Shown: positions 9,921 through 18,253, counted from the stretch's first letter. The stretch: DNA of 64,000 nucleotides from Pseudomonas entomophila (GCF_013523125.1 NZ_JAAMQJ010000017.1:30032-94031), one strand, 5' to 3'. Numbers and translations: made by a program. The notes: generated by a model not told the origin, from the sequence alone.

Positions 9921-9970
9921 TCTAGCGCGTTAATTCAGCGCGGCGTTGTTGGCCGCCCTAGGAGATAGCC

Positions 9971-10558
9971 ATGAATGACATAGAGCCCTGGGCAGTTGCT
10001 ATCGGTGACTTTCGCCGCTGCACTGAAAAACTCACTGTCCAGCTCGATGAGCTGACCTCGCAGACGCGCACCTCCAGCGCTGTTCTGGAGAGGTCGAACG
10101 AACTGGTGGAGCAGGTGGGCGCTGTCGGCCGGCAGATTCAGGAGGAGGTGCGAAAGGCGGAGAAGGCTTGGTCGAACGCGGAAGAGGTTGCCTTGCGCGC
10201 CGCTGCTTCAGCGTATTCAGCTGCATGCCGGGGAGTCGACACCGCCATCCAGCCACTGATCTCGGAGCTTACAGCAGCGACAAAGGCTGCGGATGCCTCT
10301 ATCCAGGAGCTCAAGCGTGCTCCGGTGCTGGCCAAGCGTTATGTGATGGTGGTCGCCACGGCGTTCTTCATTCTCGCGCTGATCTGTGTCTACTCGACCA
10401 TGCGCCTGATCGATGCCGCCGGCAGCGTAAGTGCTCAAGAGAAAGTGAATGCTCAGTACTTCTCCCACCTGTGGAAGAATGCCAATCCTGACGAGCAGAA
10501 GATCATCAAGTCGGTGATTCTGCGGTCGCCCATGGACCCTGTGGTCCTCCGGCACTGA
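9971..10558 (+). CDS. Predicted coiled-coil membrane protein of unknown function
   Basis: 195 residues. Residues 1-120 are rich in heptad-like helices (for example ELVEQVGAVGRQIQEEVRKA). One membrane helix follows at about 122-145 (YVMVVATAFFILALICVYST), then a short tail that ends SPMDPVVLRH. A GGAG ribosome site precedes the ATG. The layout (cytoplasmic coiled coil, one helix, short outer tail) is seen in many unrelated proteins, so no function is assigned. It is divergent from the small exported gene and convergent with czcS. Confidence 0.75.
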   Translation: MNDIEPWAVAIGDFRRCTEKLTVQLDELTSQTRTSSAVLERSNELVEQVGAVGRQIQEEVRKAEKAWSNAEEVALRAAASAYSAACRGVDTAIQPLISELTAATKAADASIQELKRAPVLAKRYVMVVATAFFILALICVYSTMRLIDAAGSVSAQEKVNAQYFSHLWKNANPDEQKIIKSVILRSPMDPVVLRH

Positions 10559-10572
10559 TGCATTGAGGCAAA

Positions 10573-10602
10573 CAAAAAGGCCCGTCGATGGACGGGCCTA
10601 TT
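10573..10602 (-). terminator. Terminator of the czcRS operon
   Basis: Stem AGGCCCGTC / GACGGGCCT; read on the minus strand it is followed by TTTTTGTTT. It lies just beyond the czcS stop at 10617. Confidence 0.85.
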
Positions 10603-10616
10603 CATGTCTGCGCGGT

Positions 10617-12035
10617 TTAAGCAGCGTTCATTGCCGGCTGCATCAACTGGGCTGCAGGAAAGTGAAGGTGGAACCAGGTGAAGTTTTCTTCGGTCACCTC
10701 CACGCTCGCCGACCCTTGGTGCAGGCTCATGATCGACTGCACGATGGCCAAGCCAAGACCGGTACCGCCTTCGCTCCGTGCTCGGCTCTTGTCCACGCGG
10801 TAGAACCGCTCAAACAAGTGCGCATGGTGTTCCTTGGCGATCCCGCGGCCGGGGTTTCCAACACTCAACGTCGTACCGCTCGCACTATGCTGTACCTTCA
10901 CGTAGACCGTGCGGCCGCGAGGGCAGTAGCGGATCGCATTCGACACGAGGTTCGAGACGGCCCGTTGAACCATCAGACGGTTCCCGCGTACCACATCATC
11001 ACTACCAGAGATCTGCAACTGGATCTCGCCTTCCTCTGCCGAAATGCTGAAGAGGTCGCACACGCGCTGAACCTCGTCGACCAGGGACACGGGTTCGAAT
11101 TCCACCATGGATGCTGGGTGACTGACCTGGGCCAAGAACAGCATGTCGGAAACCATGCGGCTCATGCGGTCCAACTCTTCTGTGCACGACTCCAGAACCT
11201 CCCGGTACTCGGAAAGTGATCGCTCTCTGGTCAAGGCAACCTGGGCCTTGCCCATCAGGTTGGAGAGCGGTGCCCGTAGTTCGTGAGCGAGGTCGTCAGA
11301 GAACTGCGATAGCTGCTGAACCCCATCATCCAGGCGAGCCAGCATGATGTTAATCCCGTCGGCGAGCATTTTGAGTTCTGCCGGCATCCCATCAGTTGGA
11401 AGGCGATGGTCGAGGCTCTCGGTTGAGATCTTCGACGCGATCTTGAGGAACTTGGTCAGCGGCAGCAGGCCTCTGCGCACAGTCCACCAGCCAATGGCCA
11501 GGATCAGCGCGAGGATGACGGGAGACATCATCAAGGCCCAAGTCAGCAACGCATCAAGCAGTGCCTCACTGGATGACTGGTCCATGGTCATATAGACGCT
11601 GACCTCTGTTCCATCTCCCAAGCGCATGATCCGAGAAGCACTTAGCAAAGGACGGTCCTGCGTATCCCGCCATTCGTGCTCTTTGGGCTGGGCTGCCGGC
11701 TGAAACTTGTGCACCTCCAGATTGACCTGTTTCGAGCCAATCGAGAGCAGGGGAGTCTGATTCTGTGAGGTGTCGAATATGCTCACATACAGGTTGTTGT
11801 GGCCCATGACCAAATCGACAAGCTGATGCGCATCCGCGTTGACGCCGGAGATGTCCGGGATGGTGGACAGGTTGTGCGCCATCCCCGCCATCTTTACTTC
11901 CAGATCCGCTCTGGCATTTCTTTCCAGAGCCTTGCCAACCATCAGATAGCCGAAGGTGGCGAACAGAAGCAGCAATGCTGCGCTCATCAACCCAACTTTT
12001 AACCCCAGCTTTGCAGCCAGGCTGAATGGCCTCAT
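10617..12035 (-). CDS. czcS: CzcS-like sensor histidine kinase
   Basis: 472 residues: first membrane helix about 13-33, periplasmic sensor domain 34-160, second helix about 162-183, HAMP, then a dimerisation domain with the phospho-acceptor H251 in DDLAHELRAPLSN. The ATP-binding domain has the N, G1 (VGNPGRGI) and G2 (GGTGLGLAIV) boxes. The heavy-metal sensor kinase layout (CzcS/CopS/CusS) and the neighbouring czc genes imply sensing of periplasmic Zn/Cd/Co. The start codon overlaps the czcR stop by four bases (ATGA), so the pair is translationally coupled. Confidence 0.93.
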   Translation of the reverse strand: MRPFSLAAKLGLKVGLMSAALLLLFATFGYLMVGKALERNARADLEVKMAGMAHNLSTIPDISGVNADAHQLVDLVMGHNNLYVSIFDTSQNQTPLLSIGSKQVNLEVHKFQPAAQPKEHEWRDTQDRPLLSASRIMRLGDGTEVSVYMTMDQSSSEALLDALLTWALMMSPVILALILAIGWWTVRRGLLPLTKFLKIASKISTESLDHRLPTDGMPAELKMLADGINIMLARLDDGVQQLSQFSDDLAHELRAPLSNLMGKAQVALTRERSLSEYREVLESCTEELDRMSRMVSDMLFLAQVSHPASMVEFEPVSLVDEVQRVCDLFSISAEEGEIQLQISGSDDVVRGNRLMVQRAVSNLVSNAIRYCPRGRTVYVKVQHSASGTTLSVGNPGRGIAKEHHAHLFERFYRVDKSRARSEGGTGLGLAIVQSIMSLHQGSASVEVTEENFTWFHLHFPAAQLMQPAMNAA

Positions 12036-12706
12036 GCGCGTTCCTCAAAAACGTACCCAACGCCACGAAGCGTGTGAATGAGCTTGGTTTCAAACGGGTC
12101 ATCGATTTTCGAGCGCAAGCGCCGGATGGCGACATCGATGACATTGGTGTCGCAGTCGAAATTCATATCCCACACCAACGAGATGATTTGGGAACGAGTC
12201 AGCGCTTCGCCCGTTCTGCTCATGAGCAGGTGCAGGAGCGCAAACTCCTTGGTAGTGAGATCGATGCGAGTGCCGCCGCGGAAGACCCGGTGGCGCACCG
12301 AGTCGAGTTCCAGGTCTGCAATTTTAAGTGAGCTCTTCTCGACTAATTCATCGCCACGGCGCTGCAGCGAGCGGATGCGAGCAAGCAACTCTGGAAATTC
12401 GAAGGGCTTCACGAGGTAGTCATCCGCGCCGCCGTCCAAGCCCTTGAGCTTGTCATTGATGCGACCGCGGGCGGTCAGCATGATGATGCGAACCCGGCTG
12501 GTTTTCCTGATGGTTTCCAGCAGGTCCCAACCGTCGATACCCGGGAGGTTCACGTCCAGGAGGACCAACGAATAGACATTAGTGTTGAACAAGTGCAGGG
12601 CATCTACAGCGTTGTGCACGATATCTACGACATACCCGCTTTCGGATAGGCCCTGCTGAAGATATTCGGCAGTTTTAATTTCGTCTTCCACAACTAGAAC
12701 GCGCAT
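12032..12706 (-). CDS. czcR: CzcR-like response regulator
   Basis: 224 residues of the OmpR/PhoB class. The receiver domain has acidic pocket E7-D8, phosphorylation site D51 (LVLLDVNLPGIDGWD), the conserved Thr/Ser and KPF lysine. The C-terminal winged helix ends HTLRGVGYVFEERA. It forms an operon with czcS. A perfect ACAAATTTGT palindrome lies upstream and probably mediates autoregulation. By family it activates czcCBA and other metal genes; several similar boxes occur in this window. In Pseudomonas aeruginosa CzcR also affects porin expression, which cannot be judged here. Confidence 0.93.
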   Translation of the reverse strand: MRVLVVEDEIKTAEYLQQGLSESGYVVDIVHNAVDALHLFNTNVYSLVLLDVNLPGIDGWDLLETIRKTSRVRIIMLTARGRINDKLKGLDGGADDYLVKPFEFPELLARIRSLQRRGDELVEKSSLKIADLELDSVRHRVFRGGTRIDLTTKEFALLHLLMSRTGEALTRSQIISLVWDMNFDCDTNVIDVAIRRLRSKIDDPFETKLIHTLRGVGYVFEERA

Positions 12707-12879
12707 AACTTATCTCAAGGTGTGAGGAAGGAGTTGGCCTAATCCGCCAAGATTATGGTTGCAGGCTGTTCGAAAGTTTGGCTGAGGGTATGGCATGTGG
12801 TAGTCGCTACCTCTGTCCATACGCCGGGTCACCTGAGGACGCTTGAATCTTAACGCGAAGAAGCTGGCCGCGGCGAAAT

Positions 12880-12900
12880 CCTACAAATTTGTAATGTAGC
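12880..12900. promoter_or_regulatory. CzcR-type operator in front of czcRS
   Basis: TACAAATTTGTA is a perfect 12-bp palindrome extended by CTAC and GTAG on either side. It is about 175 bases upstream of the czcR start. Its form agrees with the metal-type response-regulator box known from Pseudomonas czc/cop promoters. Confidence 0.6.
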
Positions 12901-13155
12901 CGCAAGATTTCTGACAGTCATGCAGGCTCCACCCCTAAGCATAGCGGATTCTGGGGCCTGCGGCGGTGTATGACAGATTCGCCTGGCAGGTGGGATCGGC
13001 CAGGACAGGCAGCATTTCGGTCGTTAGCTTACAAGGACTGGTACTGGCCTTGGGTCGAGGGCGCCACGCAGGCAGACCCCATGCACGGCCGCAAACCGCA
13101 GCGCCTTTCTGCAAATTAGTTCACGTGGCGATTCGATATTCTCTCGAATAATTAT

Positions 13156-13187
13156 CTTACAATCTATTACATGTCCAAATTGTAATT
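13156..13187. promoter_or_regulatory. Paired CzcR-type boxes ahead of the structured leader
   Basis: CTTACAATCTATTAC followed eight bases later by AAATTGTAATT. The TTAC repeats and the inverted GTAAT half-site match the other boxes. It precedes a transcript with three hairpins that ends just before DUF2790 copy 2. The stretch between czcR (12706) and here holds only the czcR promoter and no convincing gene. Confidence 0.5.
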
Positions 13188-13258
13188 GCGCGATCATCTT
13201 GGTGTTAGCCTCCTTTGCTAGTTTAAGGGGAGCGGAAGAGGCATCGCTGCTTTGGAAA

Positions 13259-13357
13259 ATGTCTCATTTCAAAGCAGCTTGGCAAGAGCATCGAGCAGTT
13301 GTTCGCGCCAGTGCATTCACCTGTAAACCATACGCTCCTTTGGTAGGTGAATTTTAG
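13259..13357 (+). CDS. Possible 32-residue leader peptide
   Basis: ATG at 13259 opens a frame of 32 codons (MSHFKAAWQEHRAVVRASAF then TCKPYAPLVGEF) whose TAG at 13355-13357 overlaps the first base pairs of the terminator stem. A weak GGA is four bases upstream. A stop codon at the base of a terminator is the geometry expected if translation controls readthrough, but the frame is short and could be chance. Confidence 0.25.
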   Translation: MSHFKAAWQEHRAVVRASAFTCKPYAPLVGEF

Positions 13358-13380
13358 CGCCCCCCTACGGGCGCTTTTTT
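13356..13380 (+). terminator. Terminator between the leader and DUF2790 copy 2
   Basis: Stem AGCGCCC / GGGCGCT, loop of six, then T6. It ends 15 bases before the DUF2790 start codon, so transcription of that gene from the upstream promoter requires readthrough. Confidence 0.85.
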
Positions 13381-13395
13381 ATTAAGGGACTTCTT

Positions 13396-13722
13396 ATGAA
13401 CACTACTGTATCAGCGATCGCCGTGTTTATGCTCTTAACATCACTAACAGCCAATGCCCAAAGCGGTATGGAGATCAATCAACGCATAGAGCGTTCTGCT
13501 AGAGAGGCTACTGCGGATTATGCTCAACGCGTAAAAAAGCCCATGCCTCAACTAGAAGACTACGCCTACGGCATGGACCTGGACGTTGGTAAGTTGGTGT
13601 ATGTATCACCCAGCGTGCGGTACTGCGGGAATGTAAGAAGCATGATGACCTACGAAGACTCGAAAGGCGAACTGCACATGGTTCGCTACCTGGTGAAGGG
13701 CGAGTGCGTTAATAGCCGTTAA
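13396..13722 (+). CDS. DUF2790 periplasmic protein (copy 2)
   Basis: 108 residues with a signal peptide (MNTTVSAIAVFMLLTSLTAN-A) and the DUF2790 core: KKPMPQLEDYAYGMDLDVGKLVYV, RYCGNVRSMMTYEDSKGELHMVRY, terminal Cys. It shares the KPMPxxxDYxYGMxxDV pattern and both cysteines with the protein at 3761-4084. The position directly behind a terminator and a structured leader suggests control at the level of readthrough. Function is unknown beyond the family's association with metal-responsive systems. Confidence 0.85.
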   Translation: MNTTVSAIAVFMLLTSLTANAQSGMEINQRIERSAREATADYAQRVKKPMPQLEDYAYGMDLDVGKLVYVSPSVRYCGNVRSMMTYEDSKGELHMVRYLVKGECVNSR

Positions 13723-13754
13723 GACTCATCAAGATGATCCCTACGGCCACCGGA

Positions 13755-14105
13755 TCATAGAAGCTCAATGCCGAACCGGCGCAGCAGTATGACGAAGCCC
13801 CCGAAGCTGGCCATTGTGATGAGGATGCTGCTGATCAGTGTCGGCCAAAAGCCGAGCTTAGGTAGCAGCAACGGAAAAGCGATAAACATCGGCAGGGTCG
13901 GAAGCACGTACCAGAACGTGTACCAGGCATGGTTGGAGATCTTCTCCATGCTCTGGTTCTCCAAATAGAGCCAGACCAGCGTCAACACCGTGACCAAGGG
14001 TAGGGCGGCGACCAGGCCGCCCAGCTTGTCACTGCGTTTCGCCAGCTCTGATACGAGAATCACTATACCGGCAGTGAGTAGGTACTTCGTGATGATCCAA
14101 GCCAT
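13755..14105 (-). CDS. DUF3147 family inner-membrane protein
   Basis: 116 residues, four predicted membrane helices (ITKYLLTAGIVILVSELAKR, LVAALPLVTVLTLVWLYL, WYVLPTLPMFIAFPLLL, ISSILITMASFGGFVILL). The start MAWIITKYLL at 14105 was chosen over longer upstream options because AGAAGG lies just ahead of it and family members begin this way. DUF3147 proteins are small uncharacterised membrane proteins often next to czcD in Pseudomonas. It lies downstream of czcD on the same strand after a gap of 158 bases. Confidence 0.82.
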   Translation of the reverse strand: MAWIITKYLLTAGIVILVSELAKRSDKLGGLVAALPLVTVLTLVWLYLENQSMEKISNHAWYTFWYVLPTLPMFIAFPLLLPKLGFWPTLISSILITMASFGGFVILLRRFGIELL

Positions 14106-14263
14106 CGCTGAGCCTTCTGGAGGTTGTGGAAGGGGGCAGGCGAAGCCATTCACCAACCCCTCTCGAAGCGCTCCTGCCGTTTACGCCATCCCTCACCGCA
14201 TTTCTATTGCAGCATCACCCTCAGCCAGGAGGGTGATGTGTTTGCATGGTGTTTACCGATCGA

Positions 14264-15169
14264 TCAGTGCGAAGGCGAGGGAACGCTCTCGTGGAAAGCT
14301 GCCCGCTCGATCTGGATGGTGCAGTGATGGATTTCAAATGCATCGCTGACAGCTTCCACGACGGCCGCCAACACAGCATCCCCATCTGCAGAATCCCGTA
14401 TTACAACGTGCGACGTCATCACGTTGCTGCCACTGCTGACGGCCCAGACGTGCAAGTCATGTACGTCCGTGACGCCATCTACCCCGAGGATCGTGGCCTC
14501 GATTGCCGTAACGTCGAGCCCCCTCGGCACACCCTCCATGAGGATTTCCAGGCTTTCGCGAAGCAGCTGCCACGTCCGCGGCAGTACCCAAAGGCCGATT
14601 GCCACAGCGACAATCGTGTCGACCCAGGTCCAGCCGGTGAAGCGGATGATGAGCGCCGCGATGATTACGCCTAGCGAGCCGAGCATGTCGCTCCAAACTT
14701 CGAGGTAGGCTCCTTTGACGTTGAGGCTTTCGTTGCTCGCTGATGCCAGAAGGCGCATCGAGATTAGGTTGATGATCAGGCCGGCGATTGCGATCCACAT
14801 CATCGCTCCGGTAGCGATCTCCGCCGGCATGAAGAAGCGCTGGTAGGCCTCGTACAAGATGTACATCGCCACGAGAAAGAGCAGCACGGCATTGAACGTC
14901 GAAGCCAGAATCTCCAGACGCGCATAGCCGAAGGTTCTTTTTTGATCCGCCGGCCGCTTGGCTATCTGAAGTGCAATCAGTGATATCGCCAAGGCGGCAG
15001 TATCTGTGAACATGTGAGATGCGTCCGACAGCAGCGCCAGGCTGCCGGTAATCCACGCACCGATCACTTCTGCAATCATGAAGCTGCCAGTCAAGGCGAG
15101 CGCCATGATTAGCTTCTTCTGATGCCCCTCGCGTACTGCAGCGCTGCCATGGTCATGATTTGAACCCAC
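14264..15169 (-). CDS. czcD: CzcD-like cation diffusion facilitator
   Basis: 301 residues with six membrane helices and a cytoplasmic C-terminal domain. The zinc site acids and histidines are visible in LLSDASHMFTDTAAL (helix 2) and YLEVWSDMLGS (helix 5). An N-terminal HDHG and other histidines are typical of CDF exporters, which exchange Zn/Cd/Co for protons. The start is GTG at 15169 with AAGGAG six bases upstream. It complements CzcA (periplasmic export) and CzcP by moving metal from cytoplasm to periplasm. Confidence 0.93.
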   Translation of the reverse strand: MGSNHDHGSAAVREGHQKKLIMALALTGSFMIAEVIGAWITGSLALLSDASHMFTDTAALAISLIALQIAKRPADQKRTFGYARLEILASTFNAVLLFLVAMYILYEAYQRFFMPAEIATGAMMWIAIAGLIINLISMRLLASASNESLNVKGAYLEVWSDMLGSLGVIIAALIIRFTGWTWVDTIVAVAIGLWVLPRTWQLLRESLEILMEGVPRGLDVTAIEATILGVDGVTDVHDLHVWAVSSGSNVMTSHVVIRDSADGDAVLAAVVEAVSDAFEIHHCTIQIERAAFHESVPSPSH

Positions 15170-15223
15170 GTATTTCTCCTTGCGCAGGGTTGTGGTCTCG
15201 TTGGCCTTCCTGTCTGCCTAGCC

Positions 15224-15562
15224 TCAGAGCGTCGCTTGGCCACACTGGCTGCAAAATCTTGCTCCTGCACTCAGCAACGAGCCGCAGGCGGTGCAACCAC
15301 TCGATAGTGGTGTTCCGCAGTTTAGACAAAAGCGTGCTGACGCATCGTTGGCCGTCCGGCACTGTCTGCAGGCCTGCAGATCTTTAATGGGGGCTGGAGT
15401 GGCAGGGCGCCCGCCGTCATACACCTGGTTGCCGCCGTCGCAGCCCTGCTGCCGGCCATGGCGGTCATATTGCTCGGCCCCATGTCCTCCGCTGTGGTGC
15501 TTGCCTCCGCCGTGGTTTCCACGGCCATGGTGTCCGCCCAGGAAATTTTTGAAAAAGCTCAT
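15224..15562 (-). CDS. His-rich protein with a double zinc ribbon
   Basis: 112 residues. The N-terminal half is Gly/His-rich (GGHHGRGNHGGGKHHSGGHG) and could bind metal. The C-terminal half has two CxxC pairs per ribbon: CRQCRTANDASARFCLNCG and CTACGSLLSAGARFCSQCG, the double zinc ribbon pattern. No signal peptide or membrane helix is evident, so it is probably cytoplasmic. It starts 55 bases upstream of czcD on the same strand and is probably cotranscribed. A zinc buffer or sensor role is inference only. Confidence 0.8.
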   Translation of the reverse strand: MSFFKNFLGGHHGRGNHGGGKHHSGGHGAEQYDRHGRQQGCDGGNQVYDGGRPATPAPIKDLQACRQCRTANDASARFCLNCGTPLSSGCTACGSLLSAGARFCSQCGQATL

Positions 15563-16052
15563 GGTATTCGCCCCTCATTGATGGGTGACATATTAACGAG
15601 CAAAAGTTGAAAATAATGTTCTGCTCGCAAGAAAGACTTATAAGTTCAAGTGAAAGTTCAGAATTAGCCTACGACAAAACAAAGCCGTTTTGTTTGTGAA
15701 GTTAAATTTATCTAGCTGAGCGGTGCTCTGCGCTGAATGGGCAGTGCTCCCCTAATTTTGATCATAGCGCGAATCATGGCAATCAAAACAGCAGTTATTG
15801 TATTTCTGTCAGCATTGTAATCACGAGGTCATCGTGTCGTTATCAAGTGCCAGAAATAATGCGCTCAGCAAGATTTATTTCTCTTTTATCCCTATGCCTC
15901 ACACATTCTAAGCGTCTCCAACGCCAAGGGACCTAAGGCCTCTGGCGCTCCGCACATTGCGCAATCGCTCAGCATCTGTCGATGGTTTGCATAGCTGCTC
16001 CCGCTAACTCCATAGCGAACGCCATGGATAAGCAGCCTCTCAGAGTTTGATA
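15563..16052. other. 490-bp AT-richer intergenic region with no gene seen
   Basis: The divergent promoters of the zinc-ribbon/czcD unit and of eptA must lie here. The sequence is visibly more AT-rich than its neighbours. I see no convincing frame, hairpin terminator or clear PmrA-type box. Confidence 0.5.
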
Positions 16053-17750
16053 ATGACACATTCAAAATCCATTGTTTACACCCTGTTAAGCAAATGGATA
16101 TTTGCTATTCGCAATGCCCGGCAGGAAGGAATCAGTACTAATCTGCTAATCGGCCTGGTAACTTTTTGGTTACTGCTATTCGCGAATGCTGAGCTCTGGA
16201 ATGTGCTCTGGAAGCTGGTATTCAAAACCGACGAAGTGAACTGGCTGCTAGCGGCTAGCCTCCCAGTCATAGTGTTCGCGTGGGTGTTTTCCGTGCTGAG
16301 CTTGCTGTCATGGGGGCGGCTGGCCAAACCCTTGCTGTGTCTGGTACTGATCAGCGCGTCTTTCGCGAGTTACTTCATGAATGCCTACGGCATCGTGATC
16401 GATTACACAATGTTCACCAACGTTGTGGAGACCGACGTCGCTGAGGCAACCGAGCTGCTGAATTGGAAGCTCGGTCTTTGGGTCGCAATGGTTGGGGTGT
16501 TGCCCGTCTACCTGATCGCCCGGGTTCCCCTCCGGCGCAAGTCTTGGGCCAAAGCTTTGGTCAGCAGGTTCATTGCTCTGTCGCTCGCTCTGTTGACCTT
16601 ATCTGGCATCGCGTTGAGTCAGTACCAGTCGTATGCCTCCTTGCTGCGCAATAATCGGGAGATCCGGCTGATCCTGGTACCTACCAACTTGTTTGCGGCT
16701 GGCCATGGATACCTGAAGCGTCAGCTGGCCTCACCTAAAACGCTGACGGCCATTGGTACTGATGCGGTAGTTAATCGACAGGGTGCGGCTCGTAAACCCA
16801 GGCTGCTGGTACTGGCAGTAGGAGAGACCGCTCGCTCCGCCAACTTCTCCCTCAACGGCTACTCCCGTGAAACGAATCCGGAACTAGAAAAGCGAAATGT
16901 CATTAGCTTCACGAACGTGAGCTCCTGCGGTACCGCTACCGCGGTCTCGCTGCCATGCATGTTCCTGGACGTGGGTAAGGCCCAGTACAAAGATGGCTTG
17001 GCCAAGAGCCGAGAAGGGCTGCTCGACGTGCTTCAACGCGCTGGCATCAGTGTCATGTGGACTGACAACAACTCGGGGTGCAAAGGGGTCTGCGACAGGG
17101 TTCCCAACCACAAGGCTGCCTCTCACGCGGATTCCCAACTGTGCACCAGCGAGGAGTGTAAGGACGGGGTGCTGCTCACGGAGATGCAAGACTTCATCAA
17201 GCGCCAGGAAGGCGATGCTGTCCTGGTGCTCCACTACAAAGGCAGTCACGGCCCGGCCTACTACAAGCGCTACCCCTCGCAATTCAAGAAATTCGCACCG
17301 GTGTGCGAGACCAACGAGCTCGACAAATGTAAGCAGGAGGAGGTGGTCAATGCCTACGACAACTCAATCCTCTACACCGATTATGTGACTGCAAATCTCA
17401 TCGATATCCTGGCGGCCAACACCAAGTTCGACACTGCGCTGATGTACGTTTCGGACCATGGCGAATCGCTGGGGGAGGGTGGGCTCTATCTGCACGGGTT
17501 GCCTTACGCGATGGCTCCTGACGAGCAAACAAAGGTGCCGTTGGTACTTTGGATGTCTGACTCGCTCGCGAAGAGCGAAAAGGTCAACGTGGGTTGTTTG
17601 AAAGCTCAAACCACGTCACCGCTGAGCCACGACAACCTGTTCCACACCGTGCTCGGCATGATGAACGTCCAGACGTCTTCGTATCGCTCAGCGCTGGATT
17701 TCACAGCCCCTTGCAAGCCCGTTGTCGGAGGCTCTTATTCTGGCCTCTGA
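16053..17750 (+). CDS. eptA: EptA-like lipid A phosphoethanolamine transferase
   Basis: 565 residues: five N-terminal membrane helices, then a periplasmic alkaline-phosphatase-like domain. GETARSANFSLNGY supplies the metal-binding Glu, the nucleophile is T294 in SCGTATAVSLPCMF, and SDHGESLGEGG is also present. Multiple cysteines match the disulfides of the family. It transfers phosphoethanolamine to lipid A and by family lowers binding of cationic peptides such as polymyxin. ATG at 16053 was chosen over an in-frame TTG two codons earlier. Its presence among metal genes, with an arnT remnant nearby, suggests an envelope-modification function linked to metal stress. Confidence 0.92.
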   Translation: MTHSKSIVYTLLSKWIFAIRNARQEGISTNLLIGLVTFWLLLFANAELWNVLWKLVFKTDEVNWLLAASLPVIVFAWVFSVLSLLSWGRLAKPLLCLVLISASFASYFMNAYGIVIDYTMFTNVVETDVAEATELLNWKLGLWVAMVGVLPVYLIARVPLRRKSWAKALVSRFIALSLALLTLSGIALSQYQSYASLLRNNREIRLILVPTNLFAAGHGYLKRQLASPKTLTAIGTDAVVNRQGAARKPRLLVLAVGETARSANFSLNGYSRETNPELEKRNVISFTNVSSCGTATAVSLPCMFLDVGKAQYKDGLAKSREGLLDVLQRAGISVMWTDNNSGCKGVCDRVPNHKAASHADSQLCTSEECKDGVLLTEMQDFIKRQEGDAVLVLHYKGSHGPAYYKRYPSQFKKFAPVCETNELDKCKQEEVVNAYDNSILYTDYVTANLIDILAANTKFDTALMYVSDHGESLGEGGLYLHGLPYAMAPDEQTKVPLVLWMSDSLAKSEKVNVGCLKAQTTSPLSHDNLFHTVLGMMNVQTSSYRSALDFTAPCKPVVGGSYSGL

Positions 17751-17872
17751 ATGTTCGATGTGGACCGGATCATCGGCCAGGCGGTTCTGCACCAGCCTGC
17801 TTTGACAGCTGAGAGAAGCTGGACTAATTACATAGCTGCATTCAACAACCCAAGCGGAAAAGGAAGTTTTGC

Positions 17873-18001
17873 ATGAGCATCAAGCCAGGCCCAAAGCGCA
17901 CCAATGAAGATGGCACTCCGGACAAAAGGCAGCGAGTCACCCCTGAAAAGCAGAAGGACCATCCGGACCTGAAACCCCACAAGCACAAAAAGGGGGAGTA
18001 A
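17873..18001 (+). CDS. Small basic protein of unknown function, 42 residues
   Basis: The ATG follows AGGAAG at good spacing, and the frame (MSIKPGPKRTNEDGTPDKRQ...KKGE) runs directly into a strong terminator. The product is almost entirely charged or proline, with no hydrophobic core, so it is probably disordered. The ribosome site, stop and terminator arrangement supports a real gene. It is too short for family assignment. Confidence 0.6.
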   Translation: MSIKPGPKRTNEDGTPDKRQRVTPEKQKDHPDLKPHKHKKGE

Positions 18002-18003
18002 GA

Positions 18004-18033
18004 AAAAAGCAGCTCTCGGGAGCTGCTTTTTTT
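18004..18033 (+). terminator. Terminator after the 42-residue gene
   Basis: Stem AAGCAGCTC / GAGCTGCTT with a four-base loop and eight T. Confidence 0.92.
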
Positions 18034-18253
18034 TGGCTGTGTGCAAACCCTCCCGACCGTCTCGCTGATCAATCGGACCGCGTCGTGAGTCTTCTGCTTT
18101 GCGTAATCGATTGGGGCTGTTCGAAGTCACTCCAAGGTGGTCACTTGTCGGGCGCGACTCACAAACAGCTTAGATCGGCTTGATTGCCGCCTCGCTTTGG
18201 CTAGCTTGGAATCCATCGCTATCCATCGCTATCCATCGGTTGCAGGGGGCTGC

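Larger units (their letters stand above)
13225..13380 (+). ncRNA. Predicted structured leader or small RNA
   Basis: Three successive stems are visible: GCTGCTTTG (13246-13254) with CAAAGCAGC (13270-13278); ATTCACCT (13315-13322) with AGGTGAAT (13345-13352), enclosing ACCA/TGGT; and a terminator stem at 13356-13375. Boxes for a metal-type regulator lie just upstream. A transcript of about 150 bases ending at the T-run is the simplest reading, either a free small RNA or an attenuating leader of the DUF2790 gene. The 5' end is only estimated. Confidence 0.5.

Noticed and set aside
12966..13151. 61-codon frame between czcR and the leader
   Set aside because: No ribosome site, odd composition, and it runs into the operator boxes.
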